Notes: a model not told the origin generated them from the letters alone. 64,000 nt of DNA from a virus (IMGVR_UViG_3300029922_000015:85935-149934), one strand, 5' to 3'. Shown: positions 52,732 to 60,262, counted from the first letter of the stretch. Numbers and translations are program-made.

Positions 52732-52778
52732 TAGTAAATAACGTTAATTTATATATTATTTGGATGTATAATTGATGG

Positions 52779-52875
52779 ATTCGAACGAAAATGGCTTAAA
52801 TAACAAAGGCCCAAAATTCGAACGAAAAAGCTCTAAATAAGACCCTCCTGAATTCGAACGATTTTTTGCTAAATA
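52779..52875. repeat. three iteron-like direct repeats, 36-37 bp period
   Basis: ATTCGAACGA begins at 52779, 52816 and 52852. In each copy it is followed after an A- or T-rich run by GCTTAAATAA, GCTCTAAATAA or GCTAAATAA. Core identity is high and spacing regular. Confidence 0.75.
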
Positions 52876-53126
52876 AGAGCCGCCGCGCGTCGCGATGTCG
52901 AACCCGGGGCAACTGTTCAGCCGCGTGAACAAAACCCGCTGCGGGCTTTAGCGTTACAGCTTAATTGTTTATATTTGCTAATATTTAGCCGACCGGATCG
53001 CCACGTTGACTTATAGGGCATTTTGTTTGTTAGCTTTTAAGCGGGCAATTTCTTTTGTAAGTAATTGTTATTATAATTAATTAAAACTATTTTTTTAAAA
53101 GCGTGCGCTATGGTCGTACTAGTCGC

Positions 53127-53150
53127 TAGGTCTAATCGTTTCTAGACCTA
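53127..53150. repeat. perfect 8-bp inverted repeat
   Basis: TAGGTCTA/TAGACCTA with an 8-base spacer; no T-run, so more likely a protein site or RNA stem than a terminator. Confidence 0.55.
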
Positions 53151-53641
53151 TTTGCGCTCGATTGTGCTATGGATAGCTTTTGACCACTTTGTATAAAAAA
53201 AGCCAGTTAGATTACAAGTTTATTTATTAAACAAATTGGCATGGAACTTTCCTTAGCGGCTTATTCCGCATTGCCTTATATAAGGCGCAAACAAACAAAC
53301 TAACAAACAAGTTTATTATATTATCGTTGCAAGGGTTTATAACTTATTTGCAATTTTATAAAAAATTCGCTTGCTTGCCTGTAGCTTATGCCTTACTCTA
53401 GCAACGTTGGTCGAACGCTAGGCGCTGGCAAAAAACAAAAGCGCGGTGAGCTAACCTGATAGCACGTATCTGCAACGGAAAAGCACTGGTAAACTTTTAG
53501 AGTTTATCACGATGGTAAAACGGTAAACTTTACCACTCGCAAGAGAGTATGCGTCAATTAATGTGAGACAAGCTAGAGTGGCAAGCTAAAGACTCTAGAC
53601 AGGTCATTAAGTAGCGCAAAGGGCAATGCGATATTCGAAAC

Positions 53642-53673
53642 AGGCTAGCGAGGCGGTCAAATCTCGCTAGCCT
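53642..53673 (+). repeat. perfect 11-bp inverted repeat
   Basis: AGGCTAGCGAG/CTCGCTAGCCT with a 10-base loop; followed by CTAGTTTCC, not a T-run. Confidence 0.6.
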
Positions 53674-53824
53674 CTAGTTTCCAGCTAGGGCAATTGCAAT
53701 CTTGCGTCTCCCCTTTACCTTTTTTACTCTCATTAAATTAATCGCGAAAAAGAGAGTAGAGAGGGAAACACAAGAGATTGTCTTAGCTAGAGATTAGATA
53801 ACCAACAAACGAAAGGAAAACATC

Positions 53825-53995
53825 ATGTCACAACGCATTGCACTCCATATTGCTTGCATCTATTGCAAGCCTCGCACGTTCACATTTCACGCTAAAGGCA
53901 TCATGCGCGAAATTGATTCCCTATCACTCGCCGTCAAAGTCATCATCTCGCAAGCGATTGTTATTCTATCGCTGGCGGTAATGGCTTTGTTTTAG
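53825..53995 (+). CDS. hypothetical protein, 56 aa, hydrophobic C-terminus
   Basis: IALHIACIYCKPRTFTFHAKG (a CxxC pair), then the hydrophobic helix LAVKVIISQAIVILSLAVMALF. Good AAAGGAAAACATC leader. Composition like the next genes, different from the accessory block. Confidence 0.58.
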   Translation: MSQRIALHIACIYCKPRTFTFHAKGIMREIDSLSLAVKVIISQAIVILSLAVMALF

Positions 53996-54080
53996 TCAGA
54001 TTTCAGCCTAGTCTAATCCGCTAGGCTGTAGTCTGGTAAAAACGCCAGAAACAAACAAACAACTAACGAAAGAAACAACT

Positions 54081-55073
54081 ATGAAGTTCACCAAAGAATA
54101 TATCGGACAACAGGAGTTTTGCCGGATGTCGGAAAACGTTTGCAATGCCGTCGCGGAAGAGCGGAACATCCCGCTTCCCTGCCTTGGCTTTGTTGGCTAT
54201 GCCGGACTAGGCAAGACTAACGCGGCGGAAATGCTTGCCAAATGGCTTAAGCAGGCAAGCGAGGGACAAGCGAATGCCCTTGGCGAACGCGACGAATTCA
54301 ATTATGTCGAAATCAACGCGGCAACCACGCTTCCTAACTTGATCAATATGCTTGTGGAGATTGAACACAAGCGCGTTTTGATCTTTGTTGACGAAGCGCA
54401 CGCTTTGTCGAAGAAAGTGCTTAATTTCCTTAAGCCCATTCTTGAGCTTGGCAACGCAATGACGAAAGAAATCCGTCACGGCGACTTTCGCTTCACCGTT
54501 GACCGCAAGCGGCACCTGTGGATATTTGCCAGCAACGAGAACTTGCTCGATTCCGCAATCTTTGGATCAACGGGTCGCGCAACGTCTATTCAATTCGTGC
54601 CTTACTCGCGCAAGGAGGTTATTGATCTTATCAAATTCAAAGCTTCCTTTTGGGCGAAGGAATTCAAGATCACGCCGGAAGCGATTGAATACCTCGCAGA
54701 TCGCGTTTTGCCTAATGGTCGCGCGGTGGATCATCTCGTAAAAGATGAATGCATGTACTCCGGCCCGACTATCACGGTTGAAAAGGCCAAGGAAATGTGC
54801 AAGACGTACAAGCGTTTCCCCGGCGGTCTTTGCGTCAACGACATCAAAACGCTTCGCTTTCTCGGCATCGATGCCAACGGAAAGCAGGTCAATGAAATCT
54901 CTTCTCATTGCGGAGGCGAGCCGAGTAAGGAAACGTCGTATCGCCTGCAATGGCTTGCCGGGCTTGGCTACGTTGACACTAAGGCGGGTAAGAAGCGCCT
55001 CACTCCCCCCGGCGCGAAATACCTCGCGGACTTGGAAGCTAAGCAAAAGGCCAAGAAAGCAGCAACTCGCTAG
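54081..55073 (+). CDS. RuvB-like AAA+ ATPase
   Basis: 330 aa. IGQQEFC at the start, Walker A GYAGLGKT (39-46), Walker B VLIFVDEAHALSKK (about 94-107), sensor 1 WIFASNE, an arginine region GRATSIQFVPYSRKE, and a C-terminal winged-helix-like part (FLGIDANGKQ...YRLQWLAGLGYVDTKAGKKRLTPPG). RuvB drives Holliday-junction branch migration; a phage homologue may act in recombination or replication-linked DNA handling. No RuvA/RuvC seen. Codons are GC-richer than to the left. Confidence 0.82.
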   Translation: MKFTKEYIGQQEFCRMSENVCNAVAEERNIPLPCLGFVGYAGLGKTNAAEMLAKWLKQASEGQANALGERDEFNYVEINAATTLPNLINMLVEIEHKRVLIFVDEAHALSKKVLNFLKPILELGNAMTKEIRHGDFRFTVDRKRHLWIFASNENLLDSAIFGSTGRATSIQFVPYSRKEVIDLIKFKASFWAKEFKITPEAIEYLADRVLPNGRAVDHLVKDECMYSGPTITVEKAKEMCKTYKRFPGGLCVNDIKTLRFLGIDANGKQVNEISSHCGGEPSKETSYRLQWLAGLGYVDTKAGKKRLTPPGAKYLADLEAKQKAKKAATR

Positions 55074-55087
55074 GCAATCTAGAGTTA

Positions 55088-55106
55088 GCCGGAAGTAACT
55101 AACGGC
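55088..55106 (+). other. 3'-end hairpin with conserved 11-base loop (H2)
   Basis: Stem GCCG/CGGC, loop GAAGTAACTAA, 15 bases after the RuvB-like stop. The same loop pattern occurs in H1 and H3. Confidence 0.6.
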
Positions 55107-55129
55107 GAAACTCGCAACCTAACAAACTA

Positions 55130-55555
55130 ATGAATCTTAACTTAAATCTCACCTTGTCGGTCATTATCGGTAAGGACATGACGCAAGCGCAAGCGGATAA
55201 TGCCGCAATCATCGCAGAATCGCTCGTAGCGCGTTTTGAAGCTAAGTATGGTCGCACCGTAGCGCCTAGCGTACAAGTCGCGTCTAATGGCAACGCAGAC
55301 GCCAACAAGGCTTATTTGCAAAGCCAAGGTCGCAACCGCACGCCAGTATCCACCGATACCGAGCTTGCCTTGCGCTCCAAGGTGGAAACTCCGATTGATT
55401 GGAGCAACCTGCAATCGCGGCATGAGGCATTGCGGGCGCTTGGTTATGACATCTTTGACCTTAACCGCGACAAGGTGTTTGCGAATGGCGCAACGCGCGG
55501 CGATATCGGCGCAACGTTTAATGGTGACGTATCCACCGAGGACATACCGGACTAG
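55130..55555 (+). CDS. hypothetical protein, 141 aa
   Basis: N-terminal strand (NLNLTLSVIIG), then an Ala-rich helix (QADNAAIIAESLVARFEAKYG) and an acidic tail. Not recognised; same composition group as the ATPase. Confidence 0.65.
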   Translation: MNLNLNLTLSVIIGKDMTQAQADNAAIIAESLVARFEAKYGRTVAPSVQVASNGNADANKAYLQSQGRNRTPVSTDTELALRSKVETPIDWSNLQSRHEALRALGYDIFDLNRDKVFANGATRGDIGATFNGDVSTEDIPD

Positions 55556-55636
55556 ACCGCTATGCTTCTCACCGTCATCTCTTGTCTCTTGTTATTCTCA
55601 TTCATCACAACGCAACGTTAGTAAACACAATCACAT

Positions 55637-56056
55637 ATGCAAAACATCATTAATCGAATCACTGGCGCATCTATCGCGCTTCACCCGTCGGGCAATCGTC
55701 TTAAGTTGGTTATCGAAGGTACCTCAAGCCAAGTGGAGCAAGCGACTAACTTGCTCTATAACTTCCACGCAATTACAGAGTTGCCGGAATGGTATGAGCC
55801 TAGCTTTACCTATTGCGAATTCTTTGTGACGCGTAAGCATTTCATTCGCGGATTGCTGGCGCTTTGCCTGTATCATGGCACCAGCGAGCGCGACAAGGCC
55901 AAGGGTCGCATTGCAAGCGGATTTGCCAAGTGTGTCCAAGCTGTCATTGGTACGGCGCACTACTTCAAAGCCATCACGGTACAGCCTCAGAGCAAGCCTA
56001 GCGAGTTCATTTGCGCGTTGTCTGACTTGTCGGACGCCGAGCCGATGGCAATCTAA
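55637..56056 (+). CDS. hypothetical protein, 139 aa
   Basis: Helix/strand N-terminus (MQNIINRITGASIALHPSGN), a central FVTRKHFIRGLLALCLYHG and a basic region KAKGRIASGFAKCVQAVIG. Not recognised. Followed by hairpin H3. Confidence 0.63.
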   Translation: MQNIINRITGASIALHPSGNRLKLVIEGTSSQVEQATNLLYNFHAITELPEWYEPSFTYCEFFVTRKHFIRGLLALCLYHGTSERDKAKGRIASGFAKCVQAVIGTAHYFKAITVQPQSKPSEFICALSDLSDAEPMAI

Positions 56057-56072
56057 ACAAACAAACAAACAC

Positions 56073-56093
56073 GCGCGGAGGTGACTAACGCGC
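56073..56093 (+). other. 3'-end hairpin with conserved 11-base loop (H3)
   Basis: Stem GCGCG/CGCGC, loop GAGGTGACTAA, 16 bases after the 139-aa gene. The loop contains GGAGGTGA-like purines, so it could also hide a ribosome binding site. Confidence 0.6.
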
Positions 56094-56103
56094 ATTGTGT
56101 CTT

Positions 56104-56250
56104 ATGAATAAAGTTAGAATCTATTGGACAGATGGCATGCTTTTTGATATGTGCACGAAAGGGCTTTCCTTAGCGCCCATTATCCAAACGCTAGAGCGAA
56201 GGATCGCGAGGGGTGAGATTATAGGATATGTTATTAATCCGATTGCCTGA
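56104..56250 (+). CDS. hypothetical protein, 48 aa
   Basis: MNKVRIYWTDGMLFDMCTKGL, then the helix APIIQTLERRIARGE and strand IIGYVINPI. Last rightward gene before the convergent operon. Confidence 0.55.
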   Translation: MNKVRIYWTDGMLFDMCTKGLSLAPIIQTLERRIARGEIIGYVINPIA

Positions 56251-56416
56251 CCATCTAACGCGGGGAAAGGTTGCCGTGGCTAAACGATTCAAGCGCGGCA
56301 TCCTACCCCTTTTTCCAATCATTCACATGGCTAAAGCTTCGCGCGCGCCGGGGGGCGCCTAGTTTTATTATCCCAAGCGATTTAGTTAGAACCCTTTACA
56401 TACATATTCTGAATTT
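56251..56416. other. convergent intergenic region
   Basis: No gene. Between two converging transcripts; a GC-rich GCGCC/GGCGC arm near 56345-56360 followed by CTAGTTTTATTA could be a weak rightward terminator. Confidence 0.4.
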
Positions 56417-56689
56417 TTACAGGGGGCTATTTTCTTGGAAACCTTTACAATACTTATCAATCAACGCCTCAAATTCTTCATTAAAATTGCCGTTGACGGG
56501 TTTAGTTAAGAAAGGATAAATCAATCCTATGGTAAAGCAAGCGGATTGAAGCTTAGCTAGTTCTAGCTCCTTACACGCTCCCACTCCTCCTCCTTGACCC
56601 TTGGGCGGCGCTGGTCTTGGAGGAATCGGGCCTAGATTGATCCCTCCCTTCTTTACCATTCCTTCGGTTAGTTTTTTTAGATCGTTCAT
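56417..56689 (-). CDS. hypothetical protein, 90 aa
   Basis: MNDLKKLTEGMVKKGGINLG, a Pro/Gly linker (PIPPRPAPPKGQGGGVGA), then a Cys-containing helix. The ATG at 56687-56689 (ATGA overlap with the upstream stop) is chosen rather than the first ATG. Last gene of the leftward operon. Confidence 0.62.
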   Translation of the reverse strand: MNDLKKLTEGMVKKGGINLGPIPPRPAPPKGQGGGVGACKELELAKLQSACFTIGLIYPFLTKPVNGNFNEEFEALIDKYCKGFQENSPL

Positions 56690-56928
56690 TTTCTCTCCAA
56701 TATATTTCGGAGCCAAGGTTCTTCGATCATGCGCCTCATTTCATTTTGCGTGACCTTGATTTCCATTTTAAACAAGTCATTTCCAATAGCCTCGTAGGCT
56801 TTGGAAAATTCAACATATCCCGCCGCTAGAGGATCGGGATTGCTTGCTTCTATTCGGGCTACAGATGCTTTGCCGCAACAAGCTTCCGGCCCGACCAATC
56901 CATGTTCTTCACAATACCACAGGCTCAT
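56686..56928 (-). CDS. zinc-binding small protein, 80 aa
   Basis: WYCEEHGLVGPEACCGKAS: Cys6, His9, Cys18 and Cys19 may bind zinc, as in truncated ribbon motifs of phage proteins. Then a charged helix. ATGA overlaps at both ends. Confidence 0.62.
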   Translation of the reverse strand: MSLWYCEEHGLVGPEACCGKASVARIEASNPDPLAAGYVEFSKAYEAIGNDLFKMEIKVTQNEMRRMIEEPWLRNILERK

Positions 56929-57158
56929 TTCTTTAATAACTCCGATATACTATTCGCACAATTCCATCCGTCTAAATAAGTTTTTCCGGCGAGAGACTTT
57001 TTCCATTCACATAATCTAAAACATTTGAAAACTAGGTCGTAGAACAAAAGTTTGTGAGGGGTATATCGATCAACGGGAATATAACCAATAAATTCGCAGG
57101 TTGTTACCATATCCCCACAAGAAACATCTCTTGTCTGTTCTCCTAATTGAAAAATCAT
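56925..57158 (-). CDS. hypothetical protein, 77 aa
   Basis: FQLGEQTRDVSCGDMVTTCEFIG, Cys-rich, soluble beta-type. Coupled. Not recognised. Confidence 0.6.
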   Translation of the reverse strand: MIFQLGEQTRDVSCGDMVTTCEFIGYIPVDRYTPHKLLFYDLVFKCFRLCEWKKSLAGKTYLDGWNCANSISELLKK

Positions 57159-57211
57159 TTCTTTTCTTTCTTTGCTAATTTTCTTGCCTTAGTTAAACTC
57201 TCAACAGCCAT
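57155..57211 (-). CDS. hypothetical basic peptide, 18 aa
   Basis: MAVESLTKARKLAKKEKK; ATGA overlap with the downstream gene is the only evidence. Confidence 0.3.
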   Translation of the reverse strand: MAVESLTKARKLAKKEKK

Positions 57212-57218
57212 ATCACTA

Positions 57219-57407
57219 TTATTCCCTATAACAAAATTGTAAACGAACTACGCCCGCATAGGATAGGAGAAGGCAAAGAACCGATAGTGGCCCGCAGAAC
57301 ACGAAGAAAATCATGTAAGGAAAGAGCCGCCCGCAATCTTTGGGAAAACGATAGTCTTTAAGAAAATATAGCCCAAAACAAAACCAAAATAGTAATACTA
57401 TAAACAT
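57219..57407 (-). CDS. membrane protein, 62 aa
   Basis: Two spans (2-16, FIVLLFWFCFGLYFL; 31-52, MIFFVFCGPLSVLCLLLSY) with a basic loop. GAGGAG precedes the ATG. Confidence 0.6.
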   Translation of the reverse strand: MFIVLLFWFCFGLYFLKDYRFPKDCGRLFPYMIFFVFCGPLSVLCLLLSYAGVVRLQFCYRE

Positions 57408-57434
57408 AATTTAAATAACTCCTCGTAAGCCTCA

Positions 57435-57569
57435 TCAGCGGTTGATTTTTGATTCAATGGGTGTTCGTCCGGCCATTCGCAAATTCAACAAAGCAACAAG
57501 ATGAGCTTCTCGAATATCTTTCGCATCTACTTGAATCGTCTTAGTGATTTCTACTAAATACTTTTTCAT
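57435..57569 (-). CDS. hypothetical protein, 44 aa
   Basis: MKKYLVEITKTIQVDAKDIREAHLVALLN; strand then helix. ATGA overlap with the membrane peptide upstream. Not recognised. Confidence 0.53.
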   Translation of the reverse strand: MKKYLVEITKTIQVDAKDIREAHLVALLNLRMAGRTPIESKINR

Positions 57570-57685
57570 TTATCCTCTATCATTCTAATGAGAGCTATCG
57601 TTATGTGAAAAAGGGCCACGAATCCCAAAGCGCCAAAAAAGCACAAAAGTAAATAATTAAACAGTAAATATAAACAAATCATCAT
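57566..57685 (-). CDS. membrane peptide, 39 aa
   Basis: MMICLYLLFNYLLLCFFGAL, then FVALFHITIALI: hydrophobic throughout. Coupled. Confidence 0.52.
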   Translation of the reverse strand: MMICLYLLFNYLLLCFFGALGFVALFHITIALIRMIEDK

Positions 57686-57687
57686 AA

Positions 57688-57855
57688 TTAATCAATCCAA
57701 AAATTATCTATCCAAAAGGTTTCTCTATCAACGATAAGTTCTTGTTCCCATTGCGCAAATTCCCACCAACGAGTTTCCCCTAGAATAGTTTTGGGGAATA
57801 TTAAAAATCTTTTTTTAATTCTTTTGTCTCCGTTTCGCTCGGTTTTCAATCTCAT
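57688..57855 (-). CDS. hypothetical Trp-rich protein, 55 aa
   Basis: Basic start (RLKTERNGDKRIKKRFLIF), then acidic Trp-rich end (TRWWEFAQWEQELIV). 4-base overlap with the gene upstream. Confidence 0.54.
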   Translation of the reverse strand: MRLKTERNGDKRIKKRFLIFPKTILGETRWWEFAQWEQELIVDRETFWIDNFWID

Positions 57856-58061
57856 CTACAAACTTTCTCAATTAATGTAATAATACGATACTGGAAAAAT
57901 GAGGATTGACTATTTTCTTTATTAATTTTCTGACATTCTCGCTTATAAGCCCGCGCTTCGTTTAATGAAGGAAAATTTTGACTGTCTATCCATTCCGTCC
58001 AGCCAATTTTGCCGTCTTTCCATTCTTGATATTTAACTTGAAACATGTATGGCCGATTCAT
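57852..58061 (-). CDS. hypothetical protein, 69 aa
   Basis: MNRPYMFQVKYQEWKDGKIGW, then the helix SLNEARAYKRECQKIN. The ATG at 58061 has a GAAGAAGATAAG run before it; the longer ORF from 58103 overlaps the next gene by 70 bases. Confidence 0.57.
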   Translation of the reverse strand: MNRPYMFQVKYQEWKDGKIGWTEWIDSQNFPSLNEARAYKRECQKINKENSQSSFFQYRIITLIEKVCR

Positions 58062-58197
58062 TTTTCTTATCTTCTTCTTTAATTTGCTTCCAAACGTCTT
58101 CAATTAAAATATTTAATTCTTTATTGGATAAATCAGGAAATTGGTCAATGAATTGTTCCCAAACCTCCCGTCTCAGCTTTTTGGTGAGTCGTCGCAT
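58033..58197 (-). CDS. hypothetical charged protein, 54 aa
   Basis: LTKKLRREVWEQFIDQFPDLSNKELNILIEDVWKQ: two charged helices. One-base overlap with the gene upstream. Confidence 0.54.
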   Translation of the reverse strand: MRRLTKKLRREVWEQFIDQFPDLSNKELNILIEDVWKQIKEEDKKNESAIHVSS

Positions 58198-58391
58198 TAG
58201 TTTTCCGAATAAAAATAGTTCAACAAATTAACAGCGTAATCCTCGTATTCTTCCGGCGCGATATCTTCATCTAAACAGTAAATGGTAATCAAGTCAAGAA
58301 AAAAGCGGGATTCTTCAACATTACAATCCTTCGTTGCAAGGGCATTATTAATGATGAGCGGACTTAAGATTCTTTCCTGATAAGATAGCAT
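58197..58391 (-). CDS. hypothetical acidic protein, 64 aa
   Basis: LSYQERILSPLIINNALATKD, helical, acidic end. Not recognised. Confidence 0.57.
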   Translation of the reverse strand: MLSYQERILSPLIINNALATKDCNVEESRFFLDLITIYCLDEDIAPEEYEDYAVNLLNYFYSEN

Positions 58392-58395
58392 AACC

Positions 58396-58599
58396 TCATG
58401 TCAAGAAAACTTGTCCTTTCTTCCAATTAAAATTGCCGGGATTCGCAAGTTCATCTTCTTCTGTCATGCGATCCAGACCCGTCATACCATTGAAGATGCT
58501 TCTGCCATGCTGTGAATCCTCGGCATCAACCAAAACTTCCTGTTCGAGTTCTCCTATGGTCAAATGCTCAAGCGCGTATAGTAGTTCTTTATATTTCAT
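58396..58599 (-). CDS. hypothetical protein, 67 aa
   Basis: MKYKELLYALEHLTIGELEQEVLVDAEDSQHG; a helix followed by a strand-rich part, a layout I recall from small phage proteins (tyxeLlaaLqxlxxeqLdqdVtv). Coupled. Confidence 0.6.
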   Translation of the reverse strand: MKYKELLYALEHLTIGELEQEVLVDAEDSQHGRSIFNGMTGLDRMTEEDELANPGNFNWKKGQVFLT

Positions 58600-58763
58600 A
58601 TGTTAATATCTAAATAATCACGAATAGCTTGTAAAGCTTTGCGCCCTTGTGTCCAAAGTTCTTTTAATTGCTCGTCTTCGAAATCTAGCCCATCTGTATA
58701 GCATTCTAAAGCATAGCCCAATCCCTCATTTTCTATTATTCCAGCTACGTCATCGTTTTTCAT
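58596..58763 (-). CDS. hypothetical acidic protein, 55 aa
   Basis: NDDVAGIIENEGLGYALECYTDGL, helical. Overlaps 4 and 14 bases with its neighbours. Resembles small phage proteins of the AIExEGLxYAvxxY type. Confidence 0.58.
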   Translation of the reverse strand: MKNDDVAGIIENEGLGYALECYTDGLDFEDEQLKELWTQGRKALQAIRDYLDINI

Positions 58764-58905
58764 AATTTTTTGGATAAGACTTTATATTTCTTTCGATCAA
58801 ACCAGTTCCTTTACATTTTTTACATTCGGTAAATGCCGCGACATAATCTCCCGGTGCTTCAGGAGAATTATAACCAGAGCCTTTACAATCAGGACAAGTC
58901 TTCAC
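58750..58905 (-). CDS. DnaJ-type zinc-finger protein, 51 aa (GTG start)
   Basis: Two CxxCxGxG units, CPDCKGSGY and CKKCKGTGL, as in DnaJ central domains. Could bind zinc and interact with unfolded protein or act in lysis/assembly; function unknown. The GTG start is preceded by GAAGGGGAAG. Confidence 0.68.
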   Translation of the reverse strand: MKTCPDCKGSGYNSPEAPGDYVAAFTECKKCKGTGLIERNIKSYPKNYEKR

Positions 58906-59219
58906 GCTTCCCCTTCTTTCGCTGGAGGCGTGGGGAGAGGCGTCTTTGCCTTGTGGAAAGCTTCGACTGCCTTCTCGCGAGCCCTCGATATTATCGAGTG
59001 AAGCTGATCCACGTACCCGGTTTTCTCTTCACTTAAGATTGTTAGCACCGTCGTCATGTACGAGCGAAACCAAGCTTCTGGCACGCTCACCCACCCATCT
59101 TGGCTTGCGTGTTTGCGGAGGATGGATTCGACTTGCTCAGTAGAAGAGGTTCCGTGTTCTCGACAACAGGCAACAACCTCCTTCGCTATGGCTTTAAATT
59201 CGTCTTTTGATAGGTTCAT
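58902..59219 (-). CDS. hypothetical protein, 105 aa
   Basis: Helical throughout (FKAIAKEVVACCREHG, TEQVESILRKHA, DQLHSIISRAREKAVEAF), GC-richer than neighbours. Not recognised. Confidence 0.62.
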   Translation of the reverse strand: MNLSKDEFKAIAKEVVACCREHGTSSTEQVESILRKHASQDGWVSVPEAWFRSYMTTVLTILSEEKTGYVDQLHSIISRAREKAVEAFHKAKTPLPTPPAKEGEA

Positions 59220-59440
59220 GGCTGTTCCTTGTCGTGATAAAGCATCATGTGTTCGGCTTCGGGTACAATTTCATATATAGAAAAAAATAACCGATGAATC
59301 TTCTCATCGTGCTTTTGCGCGATTTCAGTATCGTCACCCCCATAAAGATAAGGGGCTATTTTCTTGTTGTACTCGCGTTGAGTAAGCTCCGTCTTGTCGA
59401 TTTTAGTAGCCGCTTGGGCCGGGGAAGTCATCGTTGTCAT
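59216..59440 (-). CDS. hypothetical protein, 74 aa
   Basis: KIDKTELTQREYNKKIAPYLYGGDDTEIA, helical, soluble. ATGA overlap with the next gene. Confidence 0.57.
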   Translation of the reverse strand: MTTMTSPAQAATKIDKTELTQREYNKKIAPYLYGGDDTEIAQKHDEKIHRLFFSIYEIVPEAEHMMLYHDKEQP

Positions 59441-59486
59441 AAAATATAAAAAATCCTATTACGAGTATTATTATAGCGAAGATCAT
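59403..59486 (-). CDS. membrane peptide, 27 aa
   Basis: MIFAIIILVIGFFIFY plus an acidic, Pro/Gly tail; ATGA overlap with the upstream gene supports it, while 38 bases overlap the next. Confidence 0.4.
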   Translation of the reverse strand: MIFAIIILVIGFFIFYDNDDFPGPSGY

Positions 59487-59731
59487 ATAATCAAAGCACT
59501 AATTTGTCCATTATCCATTTTGCGCGTTCTAACTTCGTGAGCCCATCCGGCCATCACACAAAATGGCTGGCGTTTGTTTATCTGAGATTGCGCGCCGGGA
59601 AAGCAAGTTAGTAATTGCGCATTGATACATTTACCTCGAAAATGAACGGTCATAGTCGGAATTTGTGTTTTCCTTGAAAGAGGTTTATTATAATGATAAA
59701 AGAATCTGTACGTCTTATTACTCATCTTCAA
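59483..59731 (-). CDS. hypothetical protein, 82 aa
   Basis: Basic beta-rich protein (YRFFYHYNKPLSRKTQIPTMTVHFRG, AHEVRTRKMDNGQ). Resembles phage proteins with RxHYNKP...M.VH. Not recognised with certainty. Confidence 0.6.
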   Translation of the reverse strand: MKMSNKTYRFFYHYNKPLSRKTQIPTMTVHFRGKCINAQLLTCFPGAQSQINKRQPFCVMAGWAHEVRTRKMDNGQISALII

Positions 59732-60045
59732 TCGCCTTTGCCCATTTCAATGTTTACGCCATCCAACCATTCGGCAATGATATCGCCGTGGCACGCTTTA
59801 GGATGACAGAAACAACCGAGTCTTTTATCCTTTAAACTCAAAACCCGCTTTTTAAATTCGGGGTCTTTCTCGATTCTACTATAAAAATATGTACGATAAG
59901 AAGCTAAGACTGAATCTCGCGCCTCGGGCGTATTATCTTTAGCCATTATAAACGGATTGCCAAAATACCCATCTTGGCCTAGTCCCTTTCGCCCGATATA
60001 AACATCGAAGTCAGGAGTTTTATAAAGATTAACTACCGTTGTCAT
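59728..60045 (-). CDS. DUF4326 protein, 105 aa
   Basis: DVYIGRKGLGQDGYFGNPF, then YRTYFYSRIEKDPEFKKRVLSLKDKRLGCFCHPKACHGDIIAEWL: the typical YIGRxxxxFGNPF and LGCxCxPxxCHGDxl signature of DUF4326. Cys/His could bind metal. The ATG at 60045, after the upstream stop, is chosen. Confidence 0.82.
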   Translation of the reverse strand: MTTVVNLYKTPDFDVYIGRKGLGQDGYFGNPFIMAKDNTPEARDSVLASYRTYFYSRIEKDPEFKKRVLSLKDKRLGCFCHPKACHGDIIAEWLDGVNIEMGKGD

Positions 60046-60046
60046 T

Positions 60047-60262
60047 TTAAAAAGGATTATCGTCATCGACCTCTTGAGGAGCGGGCGCGGTCTTTTCTTT
60101 CTTCTTCGGCTCGGCTGGCTTGCCCGTATCCTTCAAATCAAGAAGCTCTTGCTTCAAGTCTTCGAACTTATCAATCCACTCTTGCTTCAAAAGCCAATCA
60201 CGATAATCGGCGGGCACTTCACTTAGTTCTATTCCCTTGTGCTTTCCAAACGGCATGTTCAT
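60047..60262 (-). CDS. DUF3820-like protein with SSB-like tail, 71 aa
   Basis: MPFGKHKGIELSEVPADYRDWLLKQ (3-27) is the DUF3820 pattern. After a helix and a Pro/Lys/Glu linker the protein ends VDDDNPF, very like the SSB C-terminal tail (DDDIPF) that docks replication and repair proteins. Possible decoy or adapter at the replisome. ATGA overlap with the Nudix gene. Confidence 0.75.
   Translation of the reverse strand: MNMPFGKHKGIELSEVPADYRDWLLKQEWIDKFEDLKQELLDLKDTGKPAEPKKKEKTAPAPQEVDDDNPF

Larger units (their letters stand above)
52732..53824. other. 1.1-kb gene-free region, candidate origin or control region
   Basis: No convincing ORF. From left to right: three iteron-like repeats (52779-52875), GC-rich and then AT-rich DNA (53055-53100, a run of A/T), a perfect 8-bp hairpin (53127-53150), ACAAACAAAC runs near 53290, TGGTAAA/TTTACCA inverted repeats near 53514-53545, a perfect 11-bp hairpin (53642-53673) and a long leader to the 56-aa gene. 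The combination with a RuvB-like ATPase downstream suggests a replication origin; GC skew would test this. Confidence 0.45.

Noticed and set aside
52779-52875. ATTCGAACG repeats as tRNA fragments or CRISPR repeats
   Set aside because: No tRNA cloverleaf. Three copies with A-rich, partly conserved spacers of about 26 bases and no cas genes; iterons fit better.
54207-55423. Long minus-strand ORFs under the RuvB-like gene
   Set aside because: They are antisense shadows of GC-richer coding DNA; the plus-strand protein has clear Walker motifs.
58250-58300. TTGACT-N17-TTAGAT on the minus strand inside the 64-aa gene
   Set aside because: No start codon at the expected place and it lies within coding sequence; likely chance.
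58376-58402. TTGACA directly before the ATG at 58391 (minus strand)
   Set aside because: There is no room for a -10 between it and the ATG, and no good -10 at 17 bases.
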